Below are positions 1 to 11,306 of a DNA stretch of 64,000 nucleotides, piece by piece. Location: contig JAUIRK010001055.1 of assembly GCA_030549495.1 (NCBI GenBank), positions 991,001-1,055,000 on the forward strand, read 5' to 3'. The notes beneath the pieces were generated by a model, which was not told the origin of the DNA, made no database searches, and worked only from the letters and a program-made list of their open reading frames with translations. How positions within the stretch are numbered: the stretch's first letter is position 1; every line of letters begins with the position of its first letter. The stretch is from Nectonema munidae. Lineage: Eukaryota > Nematomorpha > Nectonematoida > Nectonematidae. The position numbers were made by a program, and so were the translations under genes.

Positions 1-870
1 CAGTACCTCTTGCTCACCCGACTACACTGAAGAAAATGCATGAAGCGGAGAAATATTTGTTAAATGAAATTTGTTATGATCAACATAAATGCTTAATTTG
101 TGTTGACATGAAAATGGTGAATTTTTTGTTAGGATAGTACTTCGCTTTAACCCATTAAGTACCATAGAAATCAGACGATATTAAAAAAACGCAGACGATT
201 TATATTCAAAGTCATTGAAAAAAGCAGACGAAGATGAAATTACTTATGTTCCCGAATGGGAACATTAGGGAGAGGAACTGATGTTTGCAGAGCAAAAAAC
301 GTCAACAACCCTCTTGTAGACAGAGAGAGGATACTCTTACCACAGCTGCAGATCAAGCTTGTTTTGATTGAACAGTACGCTAAGCCTCTGAACATAGATG
401 ATTACTGATTCACTTACTTGTGCAAGGGTTTTCCAAGTTTACCCTTAGAGAAGTTCAAAGCTGACAATCTATGATTGTTTCCAAATTTGCCTGCTCATCA
501 TAGATCCTGAGTTTCAAAATTCGATGAGCGAAGTGAAACTGGAAGCGTGGAAGGCTTTTGTTCTGGTCGTAAAAAACTTTCTTGGCAACAACAAGGCTAG
601 AACTATGAGGAACTTGTCAGCAATATGCTTAGGGCTTTCAGAAAACTCGGATGCAACATCAGCATCAAAATGCATTTCTTATTTTCACATATAGATCGGT
701 TTTCTGAGAATGTGGGATTGATGAGCGATGAGCAGGGAGAGAGATTCCATCACGGCATAAAATAAGATATCAGAGACGCTGGGATTCAGTCATGATGGCT
801 CATTACTGTTGGACTCTGAAGAGAGACATCCCTGTAGGTGATGGTGTTCGAATAAACAGTTGATCCCATT
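1..870 (+). mobile_element. Decayed copy of an arthropod repeat-encoded protein family
   Basis: Broken plus-strand reading frames spell recognisable blocks of a protein family that I know as a frequent uncharacterised repeat in arthropod genomes. The block near 10-137 includes DQHKCLICVDMKMVNFLLG. The next, near 295-400, includes NNPLVDRERILLPQLQIKL. Later come KAFVLVVKNFLGNN (550-590), KLGCNISIKMHFLFSHIDRF (640-705) and DEQGERFHHGIK (730-765). The 5' part lies outside the window. The copy is not functional: several frames are needed to cover it and an unrelated repeat sits inside it. I do not know its enzymatic role. It could be part of a DNA transposon or of another mobile element. The family recognition is from memory, not from a search. 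Confidence 0.7.
140..265. repeat. Insertion of CAGACGA-type short repeat
   Basis: This insert separates two blocks of the surrounding protein-like sequence. It carries three CAGACGA words and begins near TTAACCCATTAAGTACC. The reverse complement of the same pattern (TTCGTCTGC, then TCGTCTGATTTT) recurs in the inverted-repeat element at 11,388-11,715. The two are therefore members of one small-element family, possibly piggyBac-related because of the TTAACCC end. Confidence 0.5.
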
Positions 871-1099
871 GAATTTTGCAGAATGCCTACGAAACATTTA
901 ATTTCAGGTAATTGTCTTTATCAATGTTTATTATTCAATTTCAACAAATTGAAGTTTGTAACATATATTGTGTTAAAAAAAGTTTTTTTTCTGATAAGAA
1001 ATATTAATAAAAATCAAGCAATAATATCTTTAAAATGTAATCGATTTAGTCACAAGATTAGATTTTTTAAAAATCAAATTAGTATAAAAGACTGACCTG

Positions 1100-3890
1100 G
1101 TCGAGAGAAATAGATGTCATTTTCGGATTCAGCGGAATTGTCCTAAATCGGTTGAAATAACATGGACAATTTACAAAAAAAAATTTTCTAACCCTGTGTT
1201 TCTATTTTTATAGTCCCTTCTTTTTAAGGCATTCAGTCAAACATATTGAAGAGACTATCTTATATTGCTTTTCTTCTACAAGATATATTTTTGCAAATTT
1301 TGGTATAATGCATTAAGACCATTATCAATATTTATAATCCAAAATTAAAGGAGATAATCAGAAAAAAAACAAATAAAAAAATGAAGCTTTAAAATGTAAT
1401 ACAATTTGAGTAATGGAGTGGCATATGTTACATTATGTAACAGTCATGAATGAAAAGAAAAAATTTCTAGATAAAAGTTTTATATTTTTACACAGTTTAA
1501 ATAAATATAATAAATCATTTTCAAAAGCTAAGAAATTTAATTAGTGTAGAAAATATCTTTAAATTTTCCGAATTGTAACAAATATACGATTTGCTTTACT
1601 GCTATACATTATCATAAAATAAAAAGTAGGAGAAAAGTTCTTACTGCTGATTAAATGAGTATCTTTTGTATGAGAATGAGGATTTCCTGACCAGTGCTTT
1701 TTAAGAGACTTCTTCAAAACAAAAAAAACATTAATATAAATGTGTTTTGCTACCTTTTCTACTCAACTCGCCCTTAGACAACATTTTTTCGAAGAAACAT
1801 CCCCTTACTTATAAAATATAATTTAATAGAATAAAATAGTTTCAAAACAATAAGCAAAGAAATTTGGAAAATTATAAAAAAAAATTGTATAAAGTGTTAT
1901 AATGTAAAATATAATTGAAAAATGTAGTATATTTTATGCAACATTTACATCTATTTTCCATGTCACCCTTACATTTGACATTTATTTTCAAATTTTTGTT
2001 CTTACGTTTGATATTACTGAAATTAATACATCCTAAAAGGAATAAAAGAATCCTAGGAATTTCTGAATAGGGAGTAGAGAATTTTAGCTTTTTTATATCG
2101 AAAATTCGAAGTTACCACTTTTTATTTCTCAATTGAACTTCTTCATCACATTTTAATCTAACGACTTTTTATCAATATAATATAGAGTAGAGATGTATCG
2201 GATATCCGCATCCGCTAAAAATTTTTTATATCCTCTTAACATCCCCATTTCCTGATCATTTTACTTTTCAACATCCGCAATTTTCAAATATTTTTATTTT
2301 TCAATATACAGCAAAGTTTTTCCAAATTTTACTTTATCCAAAAATTTCTATGATAAGTATGGCTTTTTGATAACACACATTATATATACATTGGCATCTT
2401 CTCTCTAAATTTTTAACTCTAATATAAAGATATAATTTTTAAGTAACAGTAGAATACTTCAAATATTGTAAGAAAAAAAATGTCTGTCTAATATATAAGG
2501 GTTTGGAAGAAAGCAAATGAATGAATAGTTATAATAGGAGGAAATCAAATTATAGTAAAATTGGGGGTTTTAGAGAAATTCTACACCAACTGTTTGAACA
2601 TTAGCTGAAAATTGATTTCAAGGAATAGATGGTGTGCGCGTCGCTAGGAAAACATAGCATTACATATAGGAAGTGATTTGTCTCTTTAGATAAGGGGGAA
2701 GATTTTTATCATTAAAAATATCGAAGGTAAGAATTTGTTAAATTAACTGTTTAAAAGTCTATATAAACAAAATATACTCAAATTTAAAAAGACTCATCAA
2801 TTTTTTAGTGTGTTTAAGTTGACGTCCTAATTAATCTAAATGAGTGTATAAATTATGCGTATGCATTGTTTCAATAATAATAATAATCATCAATGATTGG
2901 TGTATGAAATAAATTTTTTTGATCCTATCTTTCCAATTATACAAGATTCTCATTCTCTTAGATGCAATACAGACAACTTTAAAAACATCATTAAAATAAA
3001 CAACAAAGATACGGAAGATAGTAAGAGCGAATTTGAAAAGGCTTCTTTTCAAACAATTCTATATTCATATATAAAAGTATCACTTGAAATCCTTGAGGTT
3101 GATGAGTAAAATCATTTTTGAAATGAAATAAAGAATGAAAAAAAGATAATAATATATGCCCAGTGGTTAAAACTGTGTGCATTTAAATATTCTTTAATTA
3201 GTTACAAACACTGTTAAATATTATTAGGTTGCGAAATTATGATGCGTTTTATCAGTCCACCCCGCTCACACTCACTCACTATACATGTCAGCGAAATTGT
3301 AAAGAAAACTTCTGACAAAACAATAAATTTTTCCTTTTCAGTCAAGAATATGCAGATAATTACATTTTTGTGGAGACAAAGAACCCGAAAGCTAGTTTTC
3401 ATTATATGCAACAAAGGTGTTGCCGTTTTGGATGACTACTGTACTTTTGAAATAAAAAGTTTCTAGAGATTTCTTTTCATAAATCTGAGTCTATGAAAAT
3501 TAGTTTTGAATCTCAAAGGAATCTTTTAACAAGAAAGCTTACAAAAATTAATCTCTCTCTCTCTTACTCTTACAAGTTACAAAATAGTGCAAATGAAAAG
3601 AAACTTGTGCTCTGATAAATCCCATTATTTTAAAGCATCGTTATTTTTTGTTTCTTAACATCTATACGTTCTTTTTTTCTAATAAAATTATTAATAACGT
3701 GGTTGATAAAAAAATTACAATAGCAAAATTACTTGGGGCGTTAAAATCCTTTCGTGTAGCTATATTTTACAAAGGCTACGCCACTCAAAAAACACAACCT
3801 TCTTGCTCATAGAAACACCAAAAGATGTGTATAAGAAGGAGGGGCTTATTAGATGCACAATAAAGAAAGCGATATAGAATACTAAAAAAC
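1100..3890. other. AT-rich intergenic sequence, nothing recognised
   Basis: No reading frame here resembles a known protein and the short ORFs have no coding character. A short piece near 2193-2225 (GGATATCCGCATCCGC) looks like the end of a small repeat, but I see no partner end. A (CT)n run lies near 3553-3565. Confidence 0.5.
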
Positions 3891-3895
3891 ATCAC

Positions 3896-4041
3896 TTGTT
3901 CTTTAGGTGTTGAAGGAAAGCTTAATGGCGAAGAAGAAAGGAGATTTATATTTTCAGAGGAATTAGGAGATGATGATTTGGAGAGACGGGAATTCGTCGT
4001 AGTGGCGTCGATATCATCACTAATCGCTTGCAAGTTATCAA
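3896..4041 (-). CDS. Candidate internal exon, Ser-rich protein of unknown function
   Basis: A minus-strand frame gives about 48 residues, with VDNLQAISDDIDATTTNSR followed by a Ser/Pro-rich run ending FPSTPKEQ. It is bounded by an acceptor-like sequence (TTTTTATGTTTCAAG) and a donor-like GTGATG after the CAA codon. The codons are richer in G+C than the surroundings, which is the main reason to take it seriously. Beyond the proposed donor the frame turns into hydrophobic AT-driven sequence. I do not recognise the protein. The acidic and then Ser/Pro-rich make-up suggests a flexible linker. The donor is weak, so the 3' border is uncertain. The partner exons are not visible. Confidence 0.35.
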
Positions 4042-4529
4042 CTTGAAACATAAAAAAAGCAAATGTTCAGTATCTACAAATATCTGGTCCACAAAGCAAT
4101 GCAATCATTCAAAAAAAAAAGCAATGCATTCAAGACAAGATCCAAAGTGATATGGAAAAAATTCATATTTTTTAAATATATATATGATTCTAAAAGGAAA
4201 CAGTTCGATCAATCAAAATAATGCTATAAAGTAATGATTTTGAAAGGAAATATTATGGTCCATTAAAGCCAATGAAATGATAAAAAGTCAGTAGACATAT
4301 GAATGTTCTTGTTTTAACTAAAAAGGAGAGTCTGAGCTGAGCTAATGAAAATTTAACATACTTAAAATAAAAAATTTCAAAATATTTTACATACATAATG
4401 AAAGCACCATTTCAAAAATTCTACACAAAAGTTCACAACACTTTGAAATTGCAGTTTCATTTCATAAAAACAAACTGGCTAAAATGTTTATGCAATATAT
4501 AATAATAATATAGTTTTTTTTATTTTAAA

Positions 4530-5005
4530 ATGTCATAGTTAGAGAAAACTATTGAAAATAAATATATATTTTTTACTTTTTAGGAGATTGGTCAGTATAA
4601 CTAATAAATTTTTCTCACGGTTTCATGAATAAATACTAATCTTTAGTAGCAGAATAACATGTTTTTTTTTAATTTTAGATAACAGGAAATTAACATTATT
4701 CTAACAATTTTCAATATTTGTTTTTCTTTTTGCAAAATCTGCTTTTATGTGAGGTCAGTCAACTTTTATTTAGTTCCAAAAAATACCATATTTTTTTTTC
4801 AATGTTTCATATAACAAAGATAAGTGTAGCTTTTTTTTCATTTTGAAATATCAAAGAAAAAAAAACTGTCCAAAAAATGAATATTTTTTTACTTTTTAGG
4901 GGTCAGTATAGATCAGTGTAATCATTTTCTAATATTTTTTTCTCAAATACTAAACTTTAGTAGCAGATTAAAATTGTTTTTCCTATTTTGGATAACACAT
5001 ACACA
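4530..5005. repeat. Diverged tandem duplication, period about 315 bp
   Basis: ACTTTTTAGG followed by GGTCAGTATA occurs at 4575 and again at 4891. CTTTAGTAGCAGA occurs at 4641 and again at 4955. The spacing of 314-316 bp is kept across the pair, so this is a local tandem duplication that has since diverged. No coding content is seen. Confidence 0.6.
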
Positions 5006-6645
5006 CACACCACTTTTTAACATGGATTTTCCTATCTTTTTAAAAATCACTGTAGAGGAAAAAGTTTACAATTATTTTTGAAGTGAAAAATGTTGATCGA
5101 ATCTAAAAGTTGTTTGATTAATCTTAGCCTACTTTTAAACAATTTTTATTCAGCTTGAGATAACAAAATTAAAAATTTCGGTTTTTGTAAATATATTTTA
5201 AAAATGACATTATCTTACCCTAACCATAAAGTAAAACGTAGAATAAGATTAACTTGAAAAAATGTAGGTATTTAAGGAGTATTTTGTGGCATAATACTTC
5301 TTTTTATGTTCAAGGGGTCATTTAAATAAAAGTTGCGCTAGGTCAAGCTTAGTGTAAGGGGGTCATAGTTTGGTCTTGAAGGAAGCTAAAAGATGGATTA
5401 AAAATGAGAATGTTGAGAACAATGTGAAGGGTAAATTAAAATGAAAGTCTAATGAAATGAATATAGTTTAAGAAAAAAAGGCGTAAGACGGTTTGCACCT
5501 GTGAATAGTAGATCAAAATAAATATTTATTAAAAAAGTTTATGAATAACAAGTTATAGGTAAAAAAACTAAGTGAAGACGAAAAATAAAATGGAAAGAAG
5601 TAAATAAAAGATACAAGAGAAAGTGGGGAAAAAGTGACGTTCTTGCATCACAATACTATAAAAAGAATTTTATTTATGAGTTAATTGTTTCTTTTTTCAA
5701 ATGTTTTATTTTACCTTACTTAGTTTTAGGGTTAGAAAAGGTTGAAAAATAAAAATGTCGTTTAGAAGTTAACCTATTCGAACAAAACGATCCATTAAAT
5801 TTTACATTTTTTGTTTCGCCTTTTCTATATACATATCTTTTCAATCTTTGTCATAACATGTCCTATCACTATAAACTATCCTAAAAATCCGGTTATCATT
5901 TCTACGTCATTATCTCAGTCGTTTTGTCTACATATACCATTTTTTCAAGCATTGACTAATTTGTGTCCATTCTGTTTAAATTATTACAATTTGCAATATT
6001 AATCTTGGACATTCGTTCTAGAGTCCTGATTCATTGAAATAGGTTATAAGTAACTATACTAAAATAACGAATATATTAGGTAAAAACAAGCTTTTTAGCT
6101 AGGATTTCATCAAATATTTCAAGATAAATGAGAAAAGTAAAATTTAGCATCTTAAAAATGATAATGATGAAATGGATCAGGAGCGCACATCCTCAAAATT
6201 ATTGGGGAGGCGAATTTTTTGCAATTTTCAAAATTAGTGGTCTGGAAATACCACGGGAGACCAAATATTCAAGCAATCCTTTAAAATATAGTGTATTCGG
6301 CGCATACCTAAATTTATAAGACTCCTTTATATATTTTTTTACAAAATAGGTGAAATTTAAATACTATACTTCCAGCGAAAATATTTTAATTAAATTTGCA
6401 TATAGCATATACACTAGTTTAAAAAAAATCCTAAATTGTTGGGGGGCGATTAGGCTTTTCATTTGAAAATGAAGTATAGTCTATCAAGCACATTACAGGA
6501 ATTGATGAAAGGATATTTGATTGACAGAGAAACAACTGAAAAAAAATAACTGAAGGTTGGAGAGTTTTATATGAGTGAATGTAGTCTGAAAGAAAAGAGT
6601 CTACTAGACACCCTACGATGTTTATATGAAAAAAATGTGATTGAT
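5006..6645. other. AT-rich intergenic sequence with one repeat-like end
   Basis: Nothing coding is recognised. Near 6181-6205 the string GCGCACATCCTCAAAATTATT resembles the start of repeat A at 6646 (GCGCACATCCTTGAAATTATT), so an older fragment of that repeat may begin here. Confidence 0.45.
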
Positions 6646-7493
6646 TAAGGGGCGCACATCCTTGAAATTATTAGAGGCGGCGGACTTTCAAGCGTCTTCC
6701 AAAAAAGACAACAAATTTTCCTGAATTCCTACTCCTTTCTTGTTTATTCTATTCTATTTCATTTTAATTAAGCTTAATGTAAACTTTAACCCCCGCCCTA
6801 TTAAGCTTAACGTCAACAAAGAATGAGGACTTATATATAACACCTTCTTTCTCACTTCAAATAGATGCGCACGATCTCCAAATTATGTGTAGAAAAAGGA
6901 TAAAGATACCAATTAATAATAAAAAAATTGGAATTTTATTGAATGAAAAATGTCATTCATTAATTTTCAGTTGTTCCCTTTCTTCTTCCTAAAAAATGAA
7001 AAATGTTTTATTGAGAAAAATAAATTTGAAAAAACACATCCAAATTACATAACTTTTCTGAGGTAATTTCTATCAAAAATGTAAAAGAGAACTAAAGTTA
7101 GAAAACTTGGTATTAGATTTACTTAGGTATTTTTTAGTAAACTTAGGTATTTTTTCATTCTTTTTAGTGTATAAGAATAAGTGTAAGCTAGTTAGACTCT
7201 CAAAAAAGGGTATAAAATAAAGAAAAAATTGTGCAATCAAAAATCAAACAATAAATTAAGATCGCATTATTTCATTTTTCTCAGCATCATTCAAAAATAG
7301 TTTAAAAGCTAAATTGGTGCAATATACAAAAAGTAAAATAACTTTTAACATTTTGCAATGATTTGCCTTTTATAATAATTTTAAGAAAAAAAAGTCTATC
7401 AGAAAAAGTTATAGAGCTTCAACAAAAACTAAAAAATTTTACAGCATAACTTAAGTTTTTTGAAAACTAATTTGACGTATCCCCACAGCATAC

Positions 7494-7655
7494 TCTATGG
7501 GTGGCGCATGGCAGGTTGGTTGGATGATGGACTCAGCACGGAAGCCTCTAGATTCGATTCCTCATCGATACTAATTTCTTCATAGTTTGACATAAGCGGT
7601 ACATCAATGCCTTGTCAATGAAAACACACCCACGGTACCTTTACCCTCAAAATTG
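7494..7655 (+). repeat. tRNA-related SINE-like sequence
   Basis: TGGCGCATGGC at 7502-7512 resembles a pol III A box. GATTCGATTCC at 7551-7561 is close to the B-box consensus GGTTCGANTCC, and the spacing is right. The downstream part (AAGCGGTACATCAATGCC, then CAATGAAAACACACC) recurs in degraded form at 16,735-16,785 after another B-box-like CAATTCGATAC. Repeat A copy 2 keeps only the downstream part (from 26,811) and lacks the promoter half. I see no cloverleaf with paired acceptor arms, so a functional tRNA is unlikely. Confidence 0.5.
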
Positions 7656-8154
7656 AAAAATTTGCTACATAATTAACAAAAGAGAGAAAGGAGACAAAAA
7701 AATCTAATAAAGCAATTTTCACTATTTCAAAATAATAGGAGGCATAAAAAATGAGATAGTTTATTTGATATTTTCAAGTTTTTATAAATAGCAAAAGCCA
7801 ATGTTGAAGTAGCTAACCCTTATAGGGTGATTTGGTAACTCTTATATTTTTTACAGTTTGGAAGGAATCATAGTATAAAAAAATGGTAGTTTAATCACTT
7901 TTCATAAAATTATTTAAGTACTGAATAGCTAGTCAAAATATTCATTCCCAAATAACTATTGAAAAAAATTTCTTGACTTGAAAAAATTAAAGTTTTCGAA
8001 TGTTACAAAATGTAACAAACGTAGTGATAAAGATTAAGTAGTGACTTTTGTTGAAAAAAAATTCTTAGCGCGAGTCTAACAATATTCATTGATATAAAAT
8101 TGTAACGATTGAAAACTATTTTAATTTAACTCTAAATGCAAATTAGACAGAAGA

Positions 8155-8349
8155 AGTGGTGTAGTCAGAAAAAGTTGATAGAAGGGGCCCAATTTAAAAA
8201 CAAAAAACTTGAGCAACATTATATATACTTTCTTGATCCTTTCATTGGAGAAATTTTCGAAAACTGATATTGCATTAGGTGCATGGGAGCACCATGAAGT
8301 ACAGGGGAGGGGCACGGCCCCTCATACCCCAGCCTATCTACGCCACTGG
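8155..8349. mobile_element. Small inverted-repeat element (MITE-like) inside repeat A
   Basis: The left end AGTGGTGTAGTCAG matches the reverse complement of the right end, AGTGGCGTAGATAG. The interior has no coding capacity. The matching place in repeat A copy 2 holds a different insert (32,447-32,716), so this one arrived after the copies separated. Confidence 0.5.
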
Positions 8350-8740
8350 GAGAAGAGAGCGAAATGAGATAGGAGAGCTTCAAGAGAATAGAGCTTGAGT
8401 GAAAGAAGAGAGCTTGGATGAGAGAAGAGAACTTGAGTGATTGAGTTTTAGCAGAGAAAGCGAAAGAGAAAAACAGAGAAGACAGAAAGAGAAATAGAAT
8501 CACTGTGACTGAAGATGAGAAAATTTAGTGGATCATGAACATGTGTTTGCTCAAAAATACTACAAGGAGACACTGTGATAAGCATTGCTTACTTATTGTG
8601 TGCATATTGAAACAATGGATTATTATTATTATATAGCTATTATCACATAGTTTGTAAAATATTTTTGATAGGAATTTCAGAGCAGCTTGGCAAGATGTTT
8701 GACTCGAAAATCTGCATTCCCTCTTTTATTCTCTTATCTT

Positions 8741-9259
8741 ACATTATCATGTATTCGAATGATCATTACATCCTATAATGCGATCATCATACATGTTTTA
8801 TAAGAATTCGAGTCAAAACGCGCGATACCAAAACACCCTATACAAGAACGTCTGAAAATTGAATCTACAAAAAATATTTAAAAATTTAAGATTTTTATCT
8901 ACGCTTTTTTCCTATTATTATCTTATATGTTTTTCTAATAATATGTTAAATTTAAGACTTTCTTGTTTCACATGCATAAAAAACAGATACAAGATTTATA
9001 ATTTATCGATCTTATGAACTACTCCTAAAATTTTGAACCAAATTCAGAAATTATTAATATTCTTGTTTAAATTAGTCACTTTTCTGGTTTCAAACTGATT
9101 TTCAGTTTAAATTGGTAGTCTAATTGTTTTTCAAACGAAAGAAATAATGTATTTTTGTGTGATCACTTTTATCTTTCAAGTCAAATTGATCACTATCATT
9201 TCGTGTCAAATCGACCGTTTTGAAAACTGTCCAAATGGGAATAAACTTCAAAAAATAGT
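8741..9259. other. AT-rich sequence, nothing recognised
   Basis: TTTGACTCGAA near 8699 has an inverted partner TTCGAGTCAAA near 8807, about 100 bp away. This may be chance or the end of a small element. No gene is seen. Confidence 0.4.
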
Positions 9260-9287
9260 AACGCCCGAATTATTATTTTCGGGCGTT
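9260..9287. other. Perfect GC-rich hairpin
   Basis: AACGCCCGAA, an 8-base TTATTATT loop, then TTCGGGCGTT form a perfect 10-bp stem in an otherwise AT-rich context. T-rich sequence follows only briefly. It resembles a bacterial intrinsic terminator in shape, but nothing around it is bacterial. The fold of a small transposable-element end is the simpler reading. Confidence 0.6.
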
Positions 9288-9339
9288 TTGACCCGGCACC
9301 GTTTTATAAACAAGCAGCAACTCTTACTTTTAGAACATT

Positions 9340-9425
9340 ATTGGGGGATGAAGGTCATTTTCGCCCCTCCCCCTGAAACACATTGGGGGCAGTCGCCCCC
9401 CAAAAATAGATGTAGGCTACTTCAT
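9340..9425. repeat. G/C-run repeat end shared with 33,430-33,520
   Basis: CCCCTGAAACACATTGGGGG here matches the pattern CCCTACTGAAAACACATTAGGGGGG near 33,473-33,500, which follows repeat A copy 2. It may be a distal part of repeat A or a separate small element lying downstream of both copies. Confidence 0.45.
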
Positions 9426-10587
9426 AAAATAAGAAGACTATGGACAACCTGGGTAAGCTAGGCTGCACGCCGTATAAGACAACCACCGATATAGGAAGAC
9501 GTGTCGGCAGACCAGCTTAAACACGAATACGGCGTCAATGGCGTAGATATAAAACGGAAAATAAATTAAATACGCAAGATGCAGGGAAAAAATAGTGAAA
9601 AAAAGAAGAAAATGGAGGGAGAGGGAGAGATATGCCATACTTAGCATCAAGCAAGGTTAGCAAAACTATGTTCGATATTTTACCTATTTTGTGTACAGTA
9701 GTCTTGTGTAGCAGGAATCGCATGGGTACAGGTACTCCTTTATGCACTAATTATTATTGTTGTTATCATCATCACTACATTCTTCCCTTACTTTTACGAC
9801 CATCCGTTTTCCTACTATACTTTTTCGCCGCAGCAGTTTCGCCGACACCAAAGCTTGCATATATAATAATCTACTTGTAGAAATGTCCTCATTCACAATT
9901 CCTTTTTCCTCATCACTTCTTCTATTCTCCATCATCCTCCCTAAATCTCTTCTCAAATGTTCCCGGTACTATCGCGTCGCTCGTATTATAACAATGTGTA
10001 TAAATAGCATTATATTATTCCTGGAGAATCTTTTACTCTATTTTGTTAAGCTCATGTTGCTTGGGTATAGGTGATTTTATGCATGCAAAATATCATTATG
10101 ATAAATACAGCACCATCAGAGGAGGAATCTTAAAAGAAGAGTGGAAGAAGACAATGGTGAAACCTTTATTCTTAAGGTGCTATATTTTCTCTCTTCTCCA
10201 CAATAGCACACAATAATTACTCCGAAGGATGTTTCATGAATACTAATAACTATCAAAATAGGAATCTCACTCAAGAAAAGTAGAGGAGCAGGCAAGATAA
10301 TAGAATCAAGTCGATAATGGGTAACCGAGATCATGATAACGTAATATTTTACCACTTATGATCAAGATTTTCAGCAGCACAACACATTTTGCTTGAACAG
10401 AGAAGACTTAGATTAACACTATTGTGAAATAAAAATTCATTTATGTTGAACAAATGAAATGATATCCCCTTTTCCAGCTATTTTTTGTTCAAAATTTCGC
10501 TTCTAAAAATATGACAAAAATTATAAGCAGAATATGCAAAAATAATTACAAACAATGAAAACGATGTTTAAATTTAAATATATAACA
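9426..10587. other. Intergenic, mixed composition, no gene recognised
   Basis: This stretch is slightly richer in G+C than its surroundings, with purine-rich (9590-9630) and pyrimidine-rich (9890-9960) patches. Short ORFs exist on both strands, but none has conserved-looking composition or splice signals that I would defend. Regulatory sequence is possible but unsupported. Confidence 0.4.
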
Positions 10588-10595
10588 TAAAATGA

Positions 10596-10924
10596 GGTAC
10601 TTATGGGTTATCTTCCCCACCCACCCCCCCCCCCCCCACTCTAAATTTTTTTTTCCAACATAATAATTTTAAAATACTAATTAATTAATAATTTTAAATA
10701 TATATTGTATGTATAAAAACATTGTATGTTGTATATTGTATATATAATATATATATATTCTATATAGTCAATATATATATTGTATGTATAAAATATGTAT
10801 TGTATGTAATAAAAATGTAGTGGACTCCTGTTTAAACAAGTAATTTATTATTTTTACTCATCATTTAAATTCAAATAAAAATTTTTAGAGTGGAGGGAGG
10901 GGGGGAGGATAACCCATAAGTACC
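10596..10924. mobile_element. hAT-type MITE with perfect 8-bp target duplication
   Basis: The element starts GGTACTTATGGGTTATC and ends with its exact complement GATAACCCATAAGTACC. The inverted similarity extends about 50 bp inward through the C-rich/G-rich runs to CTCTAAA/TTTAGAG. It is flanked by TAAAATGA at 10,588-10,595 and at 10,925-10,932, a perfect 8-bp target-site duplication as expected for hAT transposition. The centre is AT-dinucleotide-rich and non-coding. A 90-bp relative lies at 48,761-48,850. Confidence 0.85.
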
Positions 10925-10932
10925 TAAAATGA

Positions 10933-11306
10933 AACTAAATTGCGTAAAAATATTCAATTCTAAAGAATACATTTCTTCCATATGAAAGAATTATATTTTT
11001 TTTGATAGAGACCAACTTTGGGTATAAATTTTTTTCAATGGGGTGGGAAGTGGTATTTGATCCAATTTTTAGTTCTAATTTAGTTTCTCCTCAGAATATC
11101 TTTCTATATCCTTTCAATATAGATAGCAAACTAGGATCGTCTAAATGAAGAAAAAAAGCAGAAATAAAATTTTGATTTGCAATTTAAATAATTAAAATTA
11201 CATGGGAAATAAATTGTAAATAAAATTTTGAATGAAATCTTAAAGCTATAATTATACTTTATTCAACCTTTAGTAGAGGATATTACATCCTTTGATAATT
11301 TTACCC
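10933..11306. other. AT-rich spacer, nothing recognised
   Basis: No gene or repeat end is seen between the MITE and the duplicated block that starts at 11,307. Confidence 0.4.

Larger units (their letters stand above)
6646..8740. repeat. Repeat A, copy 1 (about 2.1 kb interspersed repeat)
   Basis: This stretch is colinear with 25,999-33,335. Shared landmarks include GGCGCACATCCTTGAAATTATT-like starts (6646; 25,999), GACTTTCAAGC(G/A)TCTTCC, ACAGCATAACT(T/C)AAGTTTT (7442; 26,793), a purine-rich GAGAGCTTGA tract (8350-8480; 32,700-33,060), and CATGTGTTTGCTCAAAAATA (8539; 33,146). Both end near TTTGACTCGAAAA (8700; 33,309). No protein is encoded in any frame that I can recognise. It looks like a long non-autonomous element or a fragment of a larger one. 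Its terminal structure is not resolved. Copy 1 also holds a SINE-like insert and a small inverted-repeat element. Confidence 0.75.

Noticed and set aside
883-1095. 70-codon plus ORF after the decayed element
   Set aside because: Its Asn/Lys/Phe-rich composition is what random AT-rich DNA gives. No motif and no splice context support it.
7502-7561. Functional tRNA gene
   Set aside because: The A and B boxes are recognisable, but no cloverleaf with paired acceptor and anticodon stems can be drawn.
8219-8503. Minus-strand 94-codon Phe/Ser/Leu-rich ORF as a membrane protein
   Set aside because: It overlaps the same purine-rich repeat tract and a MITE, and the hydrophobic look follows from the base composition.
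9260-9287. Bacterial-type intrinsic terminator
   Set aside because: The shape fits, but there is no bacterial gene, operon or codon use near it. The whole window is eukaryotic.
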